64,000 bases of DNA from Bacillus sp. SLBN-46 (GTDB taxonomy: Bacteria; Bacillota; Bacilli; Bacillales; Cytobacillaceae): assembly GCF_031453555.1 (NCBI RefSeq), contig NZ_JAVIZM010000001.1:3231001-3295000 (forward strand). Direction: 5' to 3'. The notes beneath the pieces were generated by a model. The model was not told the origin of the DNA. It did not search any database and saw only the letters and a list, made by a program, of their open reading frames with translations. This document shows positions 17,406-27,703 of this stretch, one piece after another. Positions within the stretch are counted from its first letter, which is position 1; each line of letters starts with the position of its first letter. Made by a program: the position numbers and the translations under genes.

Positions 17406-18227
17406 CTAATTTTTTCTGAACCGTCCCATTACTTCCAGGGTTTGTGAGATGTTTACAAAAGCATGTGGATCGGTGATTTTAATGGTATGTTTTGTTTCAT
17501 TCAATTCAAATCTTGTTATCACGGTTGTTAGGACTTTTTTGGGTTTATGGGCGTAGGCTCCTTCTGCGTTATGTACCGTAATCCCCCTGGAGTGTAAATG
17601 GATAAGGGCGTCTATTAGTTCATCCCCTTTCTCAGTGACAATCCTTAAGGTTAATTTGTTTTGGGTTGTGTAAACCATATCGACTGCTCGACCTGCTACA
17701 TAGATGGCGATGACTGTATATAAAGTGATATCCCATCCAAATATAAAGCCTGAAGTGCCAACAACAAGAAGGTTCATACATGCACTTAAAAAACCAACCT
17801 GCATGTTCTTTTTTTGAGAAAGAATAAGGCTGACGATATCCGTTCCGCCTGTTGAACCGCCAGTCTTGATGACAAGTCCTACAGCAATTCCATATAGAGC
17901 ACCGCCGATTATTGATGAGAGTAAAATATCATTAGATATTGCGTGAATTGGAATTACTTTCAAACTGATTGACAAAACAACAACTGAATATATGGTATAC
18001 AGGATAAATCTTTTTCCCAAATATTTAATACCCAAAATCAAAAGCGGAATATTAATTATCAAAACAATCAAACCTGTATTAACGTGTAAATAATGATGAA
18101 TAAAGAAAGCTATCCCAGTAACGCCCCCGGATGCCAATTTATGCGGGATAAGAAACGTGTTATAGGCAAACCCAAAAAGCATGGAACATAATCCTACTAG
18201 GATGATTTGATAAATTAATCGAAACAA
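17406..18227 (-). CDS. YitT family membrane protein (DUF2179)
   Basis: About 273 residues. The ORF can start with GTG at 18236, but that lies inside the AGAGGTG box; a TTG at 18227 is spaced correctly. Five membrane segments fill residues 1-185, with the GGSTGGTDIVSLIL signature near 125, followed by a cytoplasmic DUF2179 domain of about 85 residues (TEKGDELIDALI, GAYAHKPKKVLTTVI). The family's substrate is unknown. It is monocistronic. Confidence 0.88.
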   Translation of the reverse strand: MFRLIYQIILVGLCSMLFGFAYNTFLIPHKLASGGVTGIAFFIHHYLHVNTGLIVLIINIPLLILGIKYLGKRFILYTIYSVVVLSISLKVIPIHAISNDILLSSIIGGALYGIAVGLVIKTGGSTGGTDIVSLILSQKKNMQVGFLSACMNLLVVGTSGFIFGWDITLYTVIAIYVAGRAVDMVYTTQNKLTLRIVTEKGDELIDALIHLHSRGITVHNAEGAYAHKPKKVLTTVITRFELNETKHTIKITDPHAFVNISQTLEVMGRFRKN

Positions 18228-18465
18228 AATAAGCACCTCTAATAGATTCTCTTGAACATTATTTGTTGTTATTAAATGAATATTTTCACCCTTGTCAGTA
18301 ATATAACAGGTTTTATCTTCCTGTTATATTACCACATAAATTGGAAAGGTATTCAAACCATTTTAAGAGGTGTTACCAAACAGAAAATTATCTCATATGC
18401 ATCCTTTTAACTGTATATAATGCAATAAGCATTTTATGGGAAAGTAAGGGAGGATGCCTTATAAC

Positions 18466-19908
18466 ATGAATTCTCAATTAACGAATACACAAATGCTTAC
18501 AATCATTAGAAATGGTCTTACAACATCAAAATATCCTAAAAATATTATTATTATCGGTGCAGGCATGGCTGGGCTCGTGGCTGCATCTTTATTAAAGAAA
18601 ACCGGACATAATGTCACCATTCTAGAAGCGAATAATCGAATTGGAGGGCGTGTTTACACTTTACGTGCTCCCTTTAGTGAATATTTATTTTTCAATGCCG
18701 GAGCGATGCGTATTCCTGATATGCATTATTTAACCTTTGAGTATATTAAAAAATTTAATTTACCTACCAATCTATTTATTAACCGGACTCCAAATGACCT
18801 CCTTTACGCAAACGGCATCAAAACTCGTTTGAATGTTTTTGAAAGTAATCCAAGCGTATTAAAATTCCCAGTTGCTCCCCGTGAAAGAGGAAAATCGTCT
18901 GAAGAGCTTTTACTTTCGGTCATAAAACCAATTATTCATTTTATTAATCAAGATCCGGAAAAGAATTGGCCGCTAATAGAAAAACAATATAGAAGTCTTT
19001 CGTTCGGTGCTTTCTTAGGTTCATATTTTTCAATCGGTGCTATTGACATGATTGGTGTACTTCTTGATTTAGAAGCATTTATGGGGATGACCTTTGTTGA
19101 AGTATTACGAGAGTTCATCATCCTAACCTCTGCTAAGGATTTCTATGAAATAACAGGTGGCATGGACCGTTTGCCTCTAGCCTTTTTACCGCAATTAAAA
19201 GAAAATATTGTATTCAACCAAAAGATGATGAAAATATCTCAATATCAAAATAGTGTTACCATTCATAGTAAACATCAACTAACTGCCGAAAATTCAAGGA
19301 TAATTGGTGATCTTGCAATCGTGACCATACCTTTTTCGACCTTACGATTTGTAAAATTTGAGCCATACGATTCTATTTCTTATTATAAAAGGGCCGCAAT
19401 ACGCGAACTTAATTATATGGCATCAACAAAAATAGGAATCGAGTTTAAAAGTAGATTTTGGGAAAAAGAAGGTCAAAAGGGTGGGAAATCGATAACGGAC
19501 CTGCCCATTCGCTTTACGTATTACCCGAGTCACGGCATTGGTACGCCTGGTCCCGCAGTAATTATAGCTAGCTACATATGGGCAGATGAGGCATTAACAT
19601 TAGAAAGCCTGCCGGAAAAGGAGCAGATCCAATATGCTTTAATGAACTTATCAGAAATTTATGGACCTCAGGTTTATTCAGAGTTTGTTTCAGGAACTTC
19701 TTTTAGCTGGAGTAAGAATCCTTATTCTTGTGGAGCTTTTACTTCTTTTGAACCTGGACAGGATGTGGAGCTATATCCTTATATTTCAAAACCTGAGGGA
19801 AGAGTGCATTTTGCTGGTGAACATACGTCCCTAACCCATGGTTGGATTCAAGGAGCCATTGAATCTGGAATAAGAGTCGCGTATGAAGTTAATGACTTAC
19901 CAAAATAA
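18466..19908 (+). CDS. flavin-dependent amine / L-amino-acid oxidase
   Basis: 480 residues from the ATG at 18466; the ATG at 18454 touches the AGGGAGG site. The Rossmann motif IIIIGAGMAGLVAASLLK with Glu of ILEANNRIGGRV (near 55-65) binds FAD, and the C-terminal VHFAGEHTSLTHGWIQGAIESG completes the flavin site typical of monoamine and L-amino-acid oxidases. It oxidises an amine to the imine with release of H2O2; the substrate is unknown. It lacks a signal peptide. No partner gene is adjacent. Confidence 0.88.
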   Translation: MNSQLTNTQMLTIIRNGLTTSKYPKNIIIIGAGMAGLVAASLLKKTGHNVTILEANNRIGGRVYTLRAPFSEYLFFNAGAMRIPDMHYLTFEYIKKFNLPTNLFINRTPNDLLYANGIKTRLNVFESNPSVLKFPVAPRERGKSSEELLLSVIKPIIHFINQDPEKNWPLIEKQYRSLSFGAFLGSYFSIGAIDMIGVLLDLEAFMGMTFVEVLREFIILTSAKDFYEITGGMDRLPLAFLPQLKENIVFNQKMMKISQYQNSVTIHSKHQLTAENSRIIGDLAIVTIPFSTLRFVKFEPYDSISYYKRAAIRELNYMASTKIGIEFKSRFWEKEGQKGGKSITDLPIRFTYYPSHGIGTPGPAVIIASYIWADEALTLESLPEKEQIQYALMNLSEIYGPQVYSEFVSGTSFSWSKNPYSCGAFTSFEPGQDVELYPYISKPEGRVHFAGEHTSLTHGWIQGAIESGIRVAYEVNDLPK

Positions 19909-20034
19909 ACTGAGATAATGACTTTTAACAATTTAAGGAATGCCCCCGATATGGGGAATCCGTTAGTGTCTATGATGAAATAGCGTGGCATCACTAGCAC
20001 TGAAAGTTTTTTATGCTCATAAATATCCTTTTTA

Positions 20035-20163
20035 TTATTGTTCTTTCAATTCAGCAACAATCTCATTAATGCGTTTTTCCACTTCATAAAGGTTTTTCTG
20101 CATCCGATCACGCCGACTGGTCAAGACCTGCAATTCCTGTTTCAATTTCTCTACTTTGCTCAT
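20035..20163 (-). CDS. 42-residue coiled-coil protein
   Basis: A small ORF with an excellent ribosome site (GGAGGGG, 5 bases, ATG). The product is entirely helical and charged, with heptad-spaced hydrophobics (VEKLKQELQVL, NLYEVEKRINEIVAEL), so it probably dimerises as a coiled coil. It is bounded by intergenic DNA on both sides. Function unknown; it could be a small regulator or a structural adaptor. Confidence 0.6.
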   Translation of the reverse strand: MSKVEKLKQELQVLTSRRDRMQKNLYEVEKRINEIVAELKEQ

Positions 20164-20305
20164 GATTTCCCCTCCGGATTATGACATATCATTAGTATTC
20201 AACTTTATTTTTAAAAATACTACCAGTTACCTAAAATACAATTGACTAACTAAACTACATAAAAATAAAACTTATGCGTGTCAAATAACTAGTTAAATAA
20301 AGAGG

Positions 20306-20342
20306 AAAAAATGCCAGGGATATCGAATCCCTCAGCATTTTC
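20306..20342 (-). terminator. terminator of the thiamin operon
   Basis: On the minus strand an AATGC-AGGGAT/ATCCCT-GCATT stem with one bulge is followed by a T-run, just past the thiY stop. Confidence 0.75.
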
Positions 20343-20367
20343 CCTCTTACTCTTTACGCCTTACACC

Positions 20368-21375
20368 CTATAAATTTTTAAACGAATCCTCAGCTTTGAC
20401 TTCCTTTTTTATTACTTTATTATCTTTCAGCCATTCACTGACTTTGTTCCATGTTTCTGGATCTTGATAGCCGAATGGTTGATCTTTTGCGTCCATTAGC
20501 GGTAAGAGCATCTCCAAGCTCTTTGTCTCAATATCCTTTTCAAGTGGGGATGACTTGTCTTCATGCTTTAATAAAATCGCCAATCCCTCTTCTGGATGTT
20601 CCGTTACAAACTTTTGCCCTTTGCCTATTGCTGTTATAAATTTCTTAAACACTTCTGGTTTTGCTTTTAACCCCTTTTCACTTGCCACCAATACTAATTC
20701 ATAATAATCTGGCACACCAAAATCAGCCGGATTTAGAGTGCGCATTGGATGTCCTTCTTTTTCTAGCAATAATTTTTCGTGATTAATATAACCGCCAATA
20801 AGAGCATCTGTTTTCTTCGTCGCCATCGCCGGAATTAAGTCCCAGCCTACATCGACCATTTTCACCTTTTTTTCATCGCCGCCATCAGACTTAATCATCG
20901 ATTGTACAATCGCTTCATCGAGTGGAATCGATGGATAACCGATTGTTTTTCCGGCTAAATCCTTTGGTGATTGAACAGGACCATCTGCAGGAACCATTAA
21001 TTGATTAAGCGGATGACGAACAATCGCACCGAACGATTGAACAGGGATATCCTCCCCACGTGCCACTAGAACCTGTGGCTGATAGCTAATTGCCATATCG
21101 ATTTGATCTGCAGCAACCAATTTAAGCGGATCATTCGTATCTGCAGGCATCTGAATATCTACATCCAGGCCTTGCTCTTTAAAATAACCTTTTTCCTCTG
21201 CAGCATATAGAAACGAGTGTACAGCGTTTGGATACCAATCCAACATTAAGCTCACTTTCTCTAATTTTTTATTCCCGCTAGATTCCTTCGAATCAGAAGC
21301 CTTCTCATTGCTTTTTCCACAAGCACTTAACATCATCAACAATAAACTGATCACGATCAAAAAACTTTTCTTCAT
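20368..21375 (-). CDS. thiY: HMP-precursor ABC transporter substrate-binding lipoprotein ThiY
   Basis: 335 residues with a lipoprotein signal (LSAC, Cys19). The NMT1/THI5-like fold is shown by LMLDWYPNAVHSFLYAAEEKGYF (residues 43-65, seen in pieces) and PQVLVARGEDIPVQS. It binds formylaminopyrimidine or related thiamin breakdown products outside the cell and passes them to ThiX. Last gene of the thi operon, 14 nt after thiX. Identity rests on family resemblance and on the operon. Confidence 0.92.
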   Translation of the reverse strand: MKKSFLIVISLLLMMLSACGKSNEKASDSKESSGNKKLEKVSLMLDWYPNAVHSFLYAAEEKGYFKEQGLDVDIQMPADTNDPLKLVAADQIDMAISYQPQVLVARGEDIPVQSFGAIVRHPLNQLMVPADGPVQSPKDLAGKTIGYPSIPLDEAIVQSMIKSDGGDEKKVKMVDVGWDLIPAMATKKTDALIGGYINHEKLLLEKEGHPMRTLNPADFGVPDYYELVLVASEKGLKAKPEVFKKFITAIGKGQKFVTEHPEEGLAILLKHEDKSSPLEKDIETKSLEMLLPLMDAKDQPFGYQDPETWNKVSEWLKDNKVIKKEVKAEDSFKNL

Positions 21376-21389
21376 TATATATACCTCTC

Positions 21390-22160
21390 TTAGTTGCGAA
21401 ATTTATTTTTCAATACTTGTCTTTCTACTAAACTAATCAATAAAAACAGGACAATCCCAAGTAAGGATAAAAGGAATATGGCGGCAAACACAGCATCTGC
21501 CTTAAGGTTTCCTGACATCCGTCTGCTAAAATACCCAAGACCTTCACTGGCACCCAACCACTCACCAATCGTAGCTCCCACAACACAATAAACAACCGAC
21601 AATTTCAACCCTGATAAAAATGCTGGCAAAGCCATCGGCACCTGTACTTTTTGAAAAATGGCCCAGCGGTTTGCCCCCATCGTTGAAAGTAATTCACGGT
21701 ATTCACTTCCACCTGATTTCAATCCATCATACGTACTAACGACGATTGGAAAAAAGGCTGTTAGGATCGTTACCGCAATCTTGCTCCAAATTGAATAGCC
21801 AAACCACATAATGAAGATTGGAGAAATGGCAATTAACGGCACTGTTTGCGAAATTACTAGAAATGGATAAAGGATTTTCTCTAATGGACGTGAAAAATGC
21901 ATCCCAACCCCTAATAGCACACCTCCAACAACCGATATCACAAAACCGATTAAGACTTCCTTCAAGGTTGCCGGCAAATGTTCCCCCAACAAAAGCTCCC
22001 GGTTTTCGACCAATGATGCCCAAATGGCTGATGGAGATGGCAAAATAAAGGCTGGTATGAATCCCTGTCTCACTACCCACTCCCAAATACTGACAAGAAG
22101 AATCACCACCAGTAAAAACAACCCATAATCACCAGACCACTTTTTCACTCTAGCTCTCAT
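21390..22160 (-). CDS. thiX: HMP-precursor ABC transporter permease ThiX
   Basis: 256 residues, six membrane segments, with the permease EAA loop near residues 155-175 (EYRELLSTMGANRWAIFQKVQVP, in pieces) that contacts the ATPase. It overlaps the end of thiZ by 11 nt, so translation is coupled. It forms the channel of ThiXYZ, importing pyrimidine precursors for thiamin salvage. Confidence 0.92.
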   Translation of the reverse strand: MRARVKKWSGDYGLFLLVVILLVSIWEWVVRQGFIPAFILPSPSAIWASLVENRELLLGEHLPATLKEVLIGFVISVVGGVLLGVGMHFSRPLEKILYPFLVISQTVPLIAISPIFIMWFGYSIWSKIAVTILTAFFPIVVSTYDGLKSGGSEYRELLSTMGANRWAIFQKVQVPMALPAFLSGLKLSVVYCVVGATIGEWLGASEGLGYFSRRMSGNLKADAVFAAIFLLSLLGIVLFLLISLVERQVLKNKFRN

Positions 22161-22887
22161 CTTGAATCAGCCACTCCAATTCTTTTCTCATCCGTATAAA
22201 CTCTGATTCGTAAATCAATTCTGCGTTTCTTGGTCTAGGTAGCTTCACCTTAACCTCTTGAACTCCTCTATCACCTTTCAATACATAAATCCTATCACTT
22301 AATAAAATGGCTTCCTCCAAATCATGAGTGATGAACAACACCGTTTTTTGTAACTCCCCCCACAGCCCTAATAACCAGCTATGCATTTTTCTTTTGGTCA
22401 GAGAATCAAGTGCACCAAACGGTTCATCTAATAATAAAAGATCCTTTCCAGTCATAAGCGTTCGAAGAAAAGCCACTCGCTGCCTCATTCCCCCAGACAA
22501 TTCAACTGGGTAGGCATTTTCATATGCAGCTAAACCAAAACGGTCGAGCCACTCCCGGACCTCCGGTAGTTTACTTTGTTTGCTTTCCTTTGCAATTTCT
22601 ATTGGGAGCAAAACATTTTCTACTACCGTCCTCCAAGGTAAAAGCAAATCCTTTTGCGGCATATACCCTACACTACCTGCTCTTTTCCCAGATTGCTTAC
22701 CTTTGATTAGGATCTCACCCTGTTCAGGTGCTAGTAAACCAGTAATCAACTTAAATAGTGTGCTTTTTCCAGAACCACTTGCACCAATGACGGAAACAAA
22801 TTCTCCCGAGTTAACATCTAGTGAAATCTGATCGAATATCCTTCGTTCCCCATCGAATGAGTAGGAGAGCTTGTTAATCGATAACAT
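22150..22887 (-). CDS. thiZ: HMP-precursor ABC transporter ATPase ThiZ
   Basis: 245 residues from the ATG at 22887; the longer ORF from 22947 is out of frame with, and lies inside, tenA. Walker A GASGSGKST, signature LSGGMRQRVAF, Walker B LLLLDEPFGALD and switch His (FITHD) are intact. It energises ThiXY. There is no good ribosome site; the ATG is 7 nt after the tenA stop, so re-initiation is likely. Confidence 0.93.
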   Translation of the reverse strand: MLSINKLSYSFDGERRIFDQISLDVNSGEFVSVIGASGSGKSTLFKLITGLLAPEQGEILIKGKQSGKRAGSVGYMPQKDLLLPWRTVVENVLLPIEIAKESKQSKLPEVREWLDRFGLAAYENAYPVELSGGMRQRVAFLRTLMTGKDLLLLDEPFGALDSLTKRKMHSWLLGLWGELQKTVLFITHDLEEAILLSDRIYVLKGDRGVQEVKVKLPRPRNAELIYESEFIRMRKELEWLIQDES

Positions 22888-22894
22888 TGACAGA

Positions 22895-23566
22895 TTAGAC
22901 AGGCCACTCGCCCCCCTGGTAAACCATATCCCAGAACATATATTCAAAGCGTGAGGTTGTAAGAAAATGCTGCTCCAAGATGGCTAATTCCCATTCTGGT
23001 TTTCCTTCTGCTAATGAATCTAGTAAGGTAATAAGCCACTTAGCTAACTCACCAAATTCCTTAGAAGAGTACATTTTCACCCATTCACCATATAGATAGT
23101 GTTCGCTAGCACCTTGATATTCTTTCGCTAGCATCTTACCAATCTCCCAATAGCTCCACATACAAGGTAATAACGCCGAAATTAATTCTTCAAGTGAACC
23201 ATTTTGTGCTACATGTAGCATGTATCGTGTGTAAGCTAGATTAATCGGACTTGGCACCGTTTCTTCTAACTGTTGATTCGTAATCCCGAATCGTGCCGCA
23301 TATTCCCGGTGCAAATCCATTTCCCCATGTAAGGTCTCATGCAACAGCTTGGCAAATGCAGCCATCGTTTCAATATCTCTTGATTTCACAGCAGCTAAAG
23401 CAAACAGCTTGGAATAATCAATTAAGAACACGTAATCCTGTTTCATGTAACGAATAAACGATTCAGTTGGAAGGTCCCCTTTTCCCATACCGACAACAAA
23501 TGGATGCTCGTGGGTTTTCTCCCAAATATCATGTACTTTTTGAAAAAGTCTCTCAGAAAATTTCAT
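22895..23566 (-). CDS. tenA: aminopyrimidine aminohydrolase TenA (thiaminase II)
   Basis: 223 residues. Catalytic Cys135 lies in ALLPCMWSYW and Asp44 in KQDYVFLIDY, both at the positions known in B. subtilis TenA; the C-terminal Glu of SRFEYMFWDM completes the site. It hydrolyses the amino group of 4-amino-5-aminomethyl-2-methylpyrimidine to give HMP. It overlaps ylmB by 14 nt, matching its place one step after deformylation. Confidence 0.95.
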   Translation of the reverse strand: MKFSERLFQKVHDIWEKTHEHPFVVGMGKGDLPTESFIRYMKQDYVFLIDYSKLFALAAVKSRDIETMAAFAKLLHETLHGEMDLHREYAARFGITNQQLEETVPSPINLAYTRYMLHVAQNGSLEELISALLPCMWSYWEIGKMLAKEYQGASEHYLYGEWVKMYSSKEFGELAKWLITLLDSLAEGKPEWELAILEQHFLTTSRFEYMFWDMVYQGGEWPV

Positions 23567-24851
23567 GCTGACCCTCTTTCCTCGTGTTACACCATTCTGC
23601 GATAAACATAGCTAAAACTTTTGCAAAGTCTAACAATTGTCGAATTTCGACCTTCTCATTGACAGCGTGTGCATCTTCCAATTTACCTGGTCCAAAAATG
23701 GCTGTTGGAATACCTGCCCGTCCGAGCCATCCAGCATCTGTTACGGTCGTAGACATCCCAATCGTTGGCGTGCTGTTCATCATTTTTTCAAATACTGCTG
23801 TTAAAGTCTTGGTTCCCAATTGGTTGGTATCCAACTCTAATGAAGGAAAAATCTCGCCACGGTCCTCAATCATAGATTTTCCACCCCAAACGAACGTAGG
23901 AGGATTCTCTCTAAGCCAAGGATCCGCGGCGGCAACGGCACCGATTTGTTGTTCAATTTCCTTTATCACTTCTTCATAGTCTTCATTCGGATAAAAATGA
24001 ACCGTGACCCATAATGCACAGTGGTCAGCCACGAAAGCTGCATGCCTGCCTCCTTCAATGACTGCCGGATTAATCGTATTGGTACCAGGTGGGAAGCCTT
24101 CATAGCTTTTCGTCACAGCCCAATGTCTCTCCAGTTCCTGAAGTCCCGCAATAATCTTCATCATTTTCTCAATGGCACTGGCTCCTTTTAGGCCACCTCC
24201 TGCATGAATCATTTTTCTCCGCAATCCATCGTGATAGGTTTCTTTGCTTTGAACCGTAATCCAACCGGTAATGACGCCGCCCTGTCCTTGAATATGTAAA
24301 TCACTCGTATCTACCACAACTGCATAATCAGCGGTATACCCCCGCTCTACACATGCCTGTGTTCCAGCCTCTCCTACTTCTTCCCCGATGACGGATTGAA
24401 ATTGGAGATCTCCCCCCAAAGTAACGCCCATTTCTTTTAAAAGCTTAATTGCAATAAGTGAAGCCGCCAATCCACCTTTCATATCAGCGACACCACGACC
24501 ATAAATAAACGAATCATTTATTCTAGCGCTAAATGGAGAAGAGTCCCACTTCTTGTCATCTCCCACCTCAGCAACGTCCACATGACCATTTATAATCAAG
24601 CTATTATATTGATTAGAAGCCTCACCCGGCAAAATGCCCACTACATTCGGATCTCCAGGATACACATCCCATTTATCCGTTTGAAATCCCAAATCTTCTA
24701 AATATCCTTTAATAAATTCCTGGACGTCATTGGTATTGCGGGCTGGAGGGCTTACTGTCGGGTAAGCAACCAGTTGGGATAGCAATTCAAGAAGTTCATC
24801 TTTTCTCGCTTCTACCTCCACTTCAATTTTCTCCGCTAATTCATTCCTCAT
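23553..24851 (-). CDS. ylmB: formylaminopyrimidine deformylase, YlmB-like M20 amidohydrolase
   Basis: 432 residues from the ATG at 24851 (AAGGTGG upstream); an upstream extension to 24890 overlaps thiW. M20/ArgE motifs are present: NGHVDVAEVGD (metal His and catalytic Asp), GRGVADMKGG, and GEEVGEAG with the catalytic Glu. By operon context it removes the formyl group from the pyrimidine breakdown product before TenA acts. A general deacylase is the alternative, but placement between thiW and tenA argues for the salvage enzyme. Confidence 0.88.
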   Translation of the reverse strand: MRNELAEKIEVEVEARKDELLELLSQLVAYPTVSPPARNTNDVQEFIKGYLEDLGFQTDKWDVYPGDPNVVGILPGEASNQYNSLIINGHVDVAEVGDDKKWDSSPFSARINDSFIYGRGVADMKGGLAASLIAIKLLKEMGVTLGGDLQFQSVIGEEVGEAGTQACVERGYTADYAVVVDTSDLHIQGQGGVITGWITVQSKETYHDGLRRKMIHAGGGLKGASAIEKMMKIIAGLQELERHWAVTKSYEGFPPGTNTINPAVIEGGRHAAFVADHCALWVTVHFYPNEDYEEVIKEIEQQIGAVAAADPWLRENPPTFVWGGKSMIEDRGEIFPSLELDTNQLGTKTLTAVFEKMMNSTPTIGMSTTVTDAGWLGRAGIPTAIFGPGKLEDAHAVNEKVEIRQLLDFAKVLAMFIAEWCNTRKEGQHEIF

Positions 24852-24864
24852 AGTGCCTACCACC

Positions 24865-25371
24865 TTACATTTTGGTTTGAGTTCCCTCAATCTTCACCAC
24901 TTTTTTCTGTAAAAATACTGTTAAGATTACAAATCCAATTAATGCACCGGCAAATGAGCTAAAAATAAACAATGGGATAAATCCAAATAAAGTCGCTTTT
25001 TGTCCCAGCAATAGTGTGGCAATTGGATAACACAGCATAGCACCAATGATGCCTGTCCCGATTACTTCACCGAAAAACGCTAGATAGATTTTTCTAGTTT
25101 TCAGGAATAAAAGAGATGCGAGTAATGCTCCGACCATACTACCTGGGAAGGCAAACGGGGAACCTGTTCCCATAATATTTCTTAATAATGAAACACAAAA
25201 GGCTTGTGCAACAGCATAATAAGGCCCTAAAAGAACCGCTGACAGCACATTCAAGAAATGTTGAATAGGAAAAACCTTGGTAAATCCAATGGGAATATAA
25301 AAGAGATTACTGGACATGGTTCCAATTGCAATCATCATGGCTGTTAAAGTAAGCTTGTGTGTTTTCTTCAT
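24865..25371 (-). CDS. thiW: ThiW, probable thiazole (HET) ECF transporter S component
   Basis: 168 residues, five to six membrane segments, beginning with LTLTAMMIAIGTM and carrying FTKVFPIQHFLNVLSAVLLGP (in pieces), the ThiW pattern. S components bind the vitamin precursor and borrow a shared ECF energising module encoded elsewhere. The thiazole substrate is inferred from its thi neighbours. It follows thiE by 7 nt. Confidence 0.88.
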   Translation of the reverse strand: MKKTHKLTLTAMMIAIGTMSSNLFYIPIGFTKVFPIQHFLNVLSAVLLGPYYAVAQAFCVSLLRNIMGTGSPFAFPGSMVGALLASLLFLKTRKIYLAFFGEVIGTGIIGAMLCYPIATLLLGQKATLFGFIPLFIFSSFAGALIGFVILTVFLQKKVVKIEGTQTKM

Positions 25372-25378
25372 TCTCTCA

Positions 25379-26032
25379 TCACTCCTGACCCGCTAAGGCA
25401 CCTAGATTCTTTTTTAATGCTTTTGCTGCTTCTTGCGGTGATTCCGCATGACTGATGGCGGTAATTACGGAAACGCCATCTGCCCCAGCTTTTATAACAG
25501 AACTAGCATTTTCACTCGTGATTCCACCAATTCCAACAATGGGGATAATGAATCCTTCACTGCGTAATGCTTCAATCAGTGTCGTGCCCCTTGATGGTTT
25601 GGCGTCTGCCTTCGTGGTGGTTGGAAAAACAGGTCCAATACCAAAATAATCTGCTCCATCCCTTAAGGCTGCTATGGCTTCCTCTTTTGTATGAACAGAA
25701 ACACCCAAGATTTTGTCGCCAATTTTTTCCCTTACCGTTTTAACAGATTCATCCTCTTGCCCAATATGGACTCCGTCTGCATTTATTTCAATCGCAAGAT
25801 CAAGATCATCATTCACAATGAAAGGGATGTGATTCTCTTTACAGATGCTTTGGAGTTTTTTAGCGAGTGAATACTTTTCAACGCCAGTTAAAGCCCCTTC
25901 TCCCTTTTCACGAAACTGAAAAAAGGTTATGCCCCCAGCAATGGCTTCCTTTAACACCTCAACAGGGTCCTTCAAGCAATTGTTGCTACCCATGATAAAA
26001 TAAACACTCAATACTTCTCGTAAATCCGTCAT
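25379..26032 (-). CDS. thiE: thiamine-phosphate synthase
   Basis: 217 residues from the ATG at 26032, which overlaps the thiD stop as ATGA; the longer ORF to 26077 is spurious. TIM-barrel motifs FQFREKG, the HIGQEDES turn, and [14 protein letters not shown] (diphosphate site) with GIGGI are clear. It joins HMP-diphosphate and thiazole phosphate to thiamin monophosphate in the cytoplasm. Coupled to thiD by the 4-nt overlap. Confidence 0.97.
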   Translation of the reverse strand: MTDLREVLSVYFIMGSNNCLKDPVEVLKEAIAGGITFFQFREKGEGALTGVEKYSLAKKLQSICKENHIPFIVNDDLDLAIEINADGVHIGQEDESVKTVREKIGDKILGVSVHTKEEAIAALRDGADYFGIGPVFPTTTKADAKPSRGTTLIEALRSEGFIIPIVGIGGITSENASSVIKAGADGVSVITAISHAESPQEAAKALKKNLGALAGQE

Positions 26033-26847
26033 AAAGGGGTACCCTCTTTTCCGATTCTTCTTTTTCGATAAGCCCAATGGTTAGTAGGTCCATGACCTTG
26101 GCCGATTTCTAAATCTTCTTCAATGGCTGCCTGAATAAAATCTTTTGCTGTTAAAACCGCTTCATACACACTAGTCCCTTTTGCCAACTCTGCAGTAAGT
26201 GCAGCTGAGAAGGTGCATCCTGTTCCATGCGTATTTTTTGTATTGATTCGCTGGCTCGTGAACGTGTAGAATTCCTTCCCATCGAATAATAAATCTACAG
26301 CATCCGTTTCATTCTCGTCATGTCCACCTTTGATGACGACATTTTTTACTCCTAGTGCATGTAGTCTTCTCGCAACTTCCTTTTTTTCCTCAACCGTTTG
26401 AATCGTCATTCCCGTTAAAACTTCCGCTTCTGGAATGTTCGGCGTGATGACCTTTGCTAGAGGCAGTAAATAGGCTTTCATTGCTGAAATCGCTTCGTTT
26501 AACAGTAAAGATGCTCCGCCTTTAGCGATCATGACCGGGTCTACCACGACATTTTCCCATTGAAAAATCTTCAATTGTTCGGATACTGCCTCAATGATTT
26601 CTGCATTAAACAGCATCCCTGTTTTTAGGGCATCTGCTCCGATATCCTCCCCAATAGCTTGAATCTGTTTGACAACAGCCTCAACAGACATTGGATAAAC
26701 ACCGTGAACACCCAATGTATTCTGAGCAGTCACTGCTGTTAATGCAGACATACCAAATACCTCTAATTCCTGAAACGTCTTTAAATCTGCCTGAATTCCT
26801 GCTCCGCCACCGCTATCAGATCCTGCAATCGTTAGCGCTTTTTTCAT
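26029..26847 (-). CDS. thiD: hydroxymethylpyrimidine/phosphomethylpyrimidine kinase
   Basis: 272 residues from the ATG at 26847. Ribokinase-fold motifs: [18 protein letters not shown] at the N-terminus and [17 protein letters not shown] with the catalytic Asp/anion-hole segment near residue 205. It phosphorylates HMP twice for ThiE. The residues around the start ([11 protein letters not shown]) and a GTGGGGG site favour this start over 26862. The ending is basic ([10 protein letters not shown]). Confidence 0.97.
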   Translation of the reverse strand: MKKALTIAGSDSGGGAGIQADLKTFQELEVFGMSALTAVTAQNTLGVHGVYPMSVEAVVKQIQAIGEDIGADALKTGMLFNAEIIEAVSEQLKIFQWENVVVDPVMIAKGGASLLLNEAISAMKAYLLPLAKVITPNIPEAEVLTGMTIQTVEEKKEVARRLHALGVKNVVIKGGHDENETDAVDLLFDGKEFYTFTSQRINTKNTHGTGCTFSAALTAELAKGTSVYEAVLTAKDFIQAAIEEDLEIGQGHGPTNHWAYRKRRIGKEGTPL

Positions 26848-26862
26848 AAACATAACCCCCAC

Positions 26863-27675
26863 TTACTCATTCATTTTTTTAATAGCCGCGAGCTGCTTCA
26901 TATCTTTTGAAGATGTGAGTGATAATTGGTTTAAAAATTCCATTTGGAAGCTTCCCGGTCCTTGTTCAGCTGTTTTTTCAGCCGCTTTCTCTGCCGCAAT
27001 TCCATAGAAAGACAAAGCAGCTACTGAAGCCTTCAATAAATCTTTTTCCACACCAGCAAAAGCACCAATTACAGAGGTTAATAGACAGCCAGTGCCTGTA
27101 ACCTTGGTCAATATTGGATGTCCATTTGCAATCACAAAGGTTGTTTCTCCATCTGTCACGATATCTTCTTTTCCGGTTATGACCACAACTGTGTTCAGTT
27201 TCTGTGCAGCTGATATGGCAAGTTCAGCAATGTTCCCGTTTGCGTCGCCGGCATCTACACCTTTAATTTCCCAGTTCTCACCGACAACATTAGCTATTTC
27301 TGCTGCATTGCCTCTGATTACCGAAACATGCACCTCTTTCATAATTTTTTGTGCAGTCTCCGTACGGTAAGGAGTGGCCCCCGCACCTACTGGGTCAAAT
27401 ATAACGGGAACACTATTTTCATTGGCTGCTTTTCCTGCAATAATCATGGACTCCACTGTCTGCGAGTTTAACGTTCCCATATTCAAAACTACGGAACTAG
27501 CAATTTTTGCCATATCGGCTACTTCTTCTGCTGCATATGCCATGACAGGTGATGCTCCTAGTGCAAGTAAGCCATTTGCAGTAAAGTTCGTGACGACGAC
27601 GTTTGTTATGTTATGTACTAGCGGTCTACTCTCTCTTACTTTTTCCAATGTCTCATACCATCTGTTTGTTTCCAC
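26863..27675 (-). CDS. thiM: hydroxyethylthiazole kinase
   Basis: 270 residues with a GTG start after GGGGAG. ThiM landmarks: [25 protein letters not shown] (in pieces, residues 15-40), substrate-binding GASPVMAYA, and [14 protein letters not shown] near the active Cys. It phosphorylates salvaged thiazole alcohol. First gene after the TPP riboswitch. Confidence 0.97.
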   Translation of the reverse strand: METNRWYETLEKVRESRPLVHNITNVVVTNFTANGLLALGASPVMAYAAEEVADMAKIASSVVLNMGTLNSQTVESMIIAGKAANENSVPVIFDPVGAGATPYRTETAQKIMKEVHVSVIRGNAAEIANVVGENWEIKGVDAGDANGNIAELAISAAQKLNTVVVITGKEDIVTDGETTFVIANGHPILTKVTGTGCLLTSVIGAFAGVEKDLLKASVAALSFYGIAAEKAAEKTAEQGPGSFQMEFLNQLSLTSSKDMKQLAAIKKMNE

Positions 27676-27703
27676 GACAATCTCCCCTTTTTTAAAAATA
27701 AAA

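Noticed and set aside
17357..17430. GGGACGGT...ACCGTCCC inverted repeat between tgl and the YitT gene as terminator
   Set aside because: Stem is not followed by a T-run on either strand and partly lies in the coding region.
22888..22947. extended N-terminus of the thiZ ATPase
   Set aside because: It overlaps tenA in another frame and adds residues absent from ABC ATPases.
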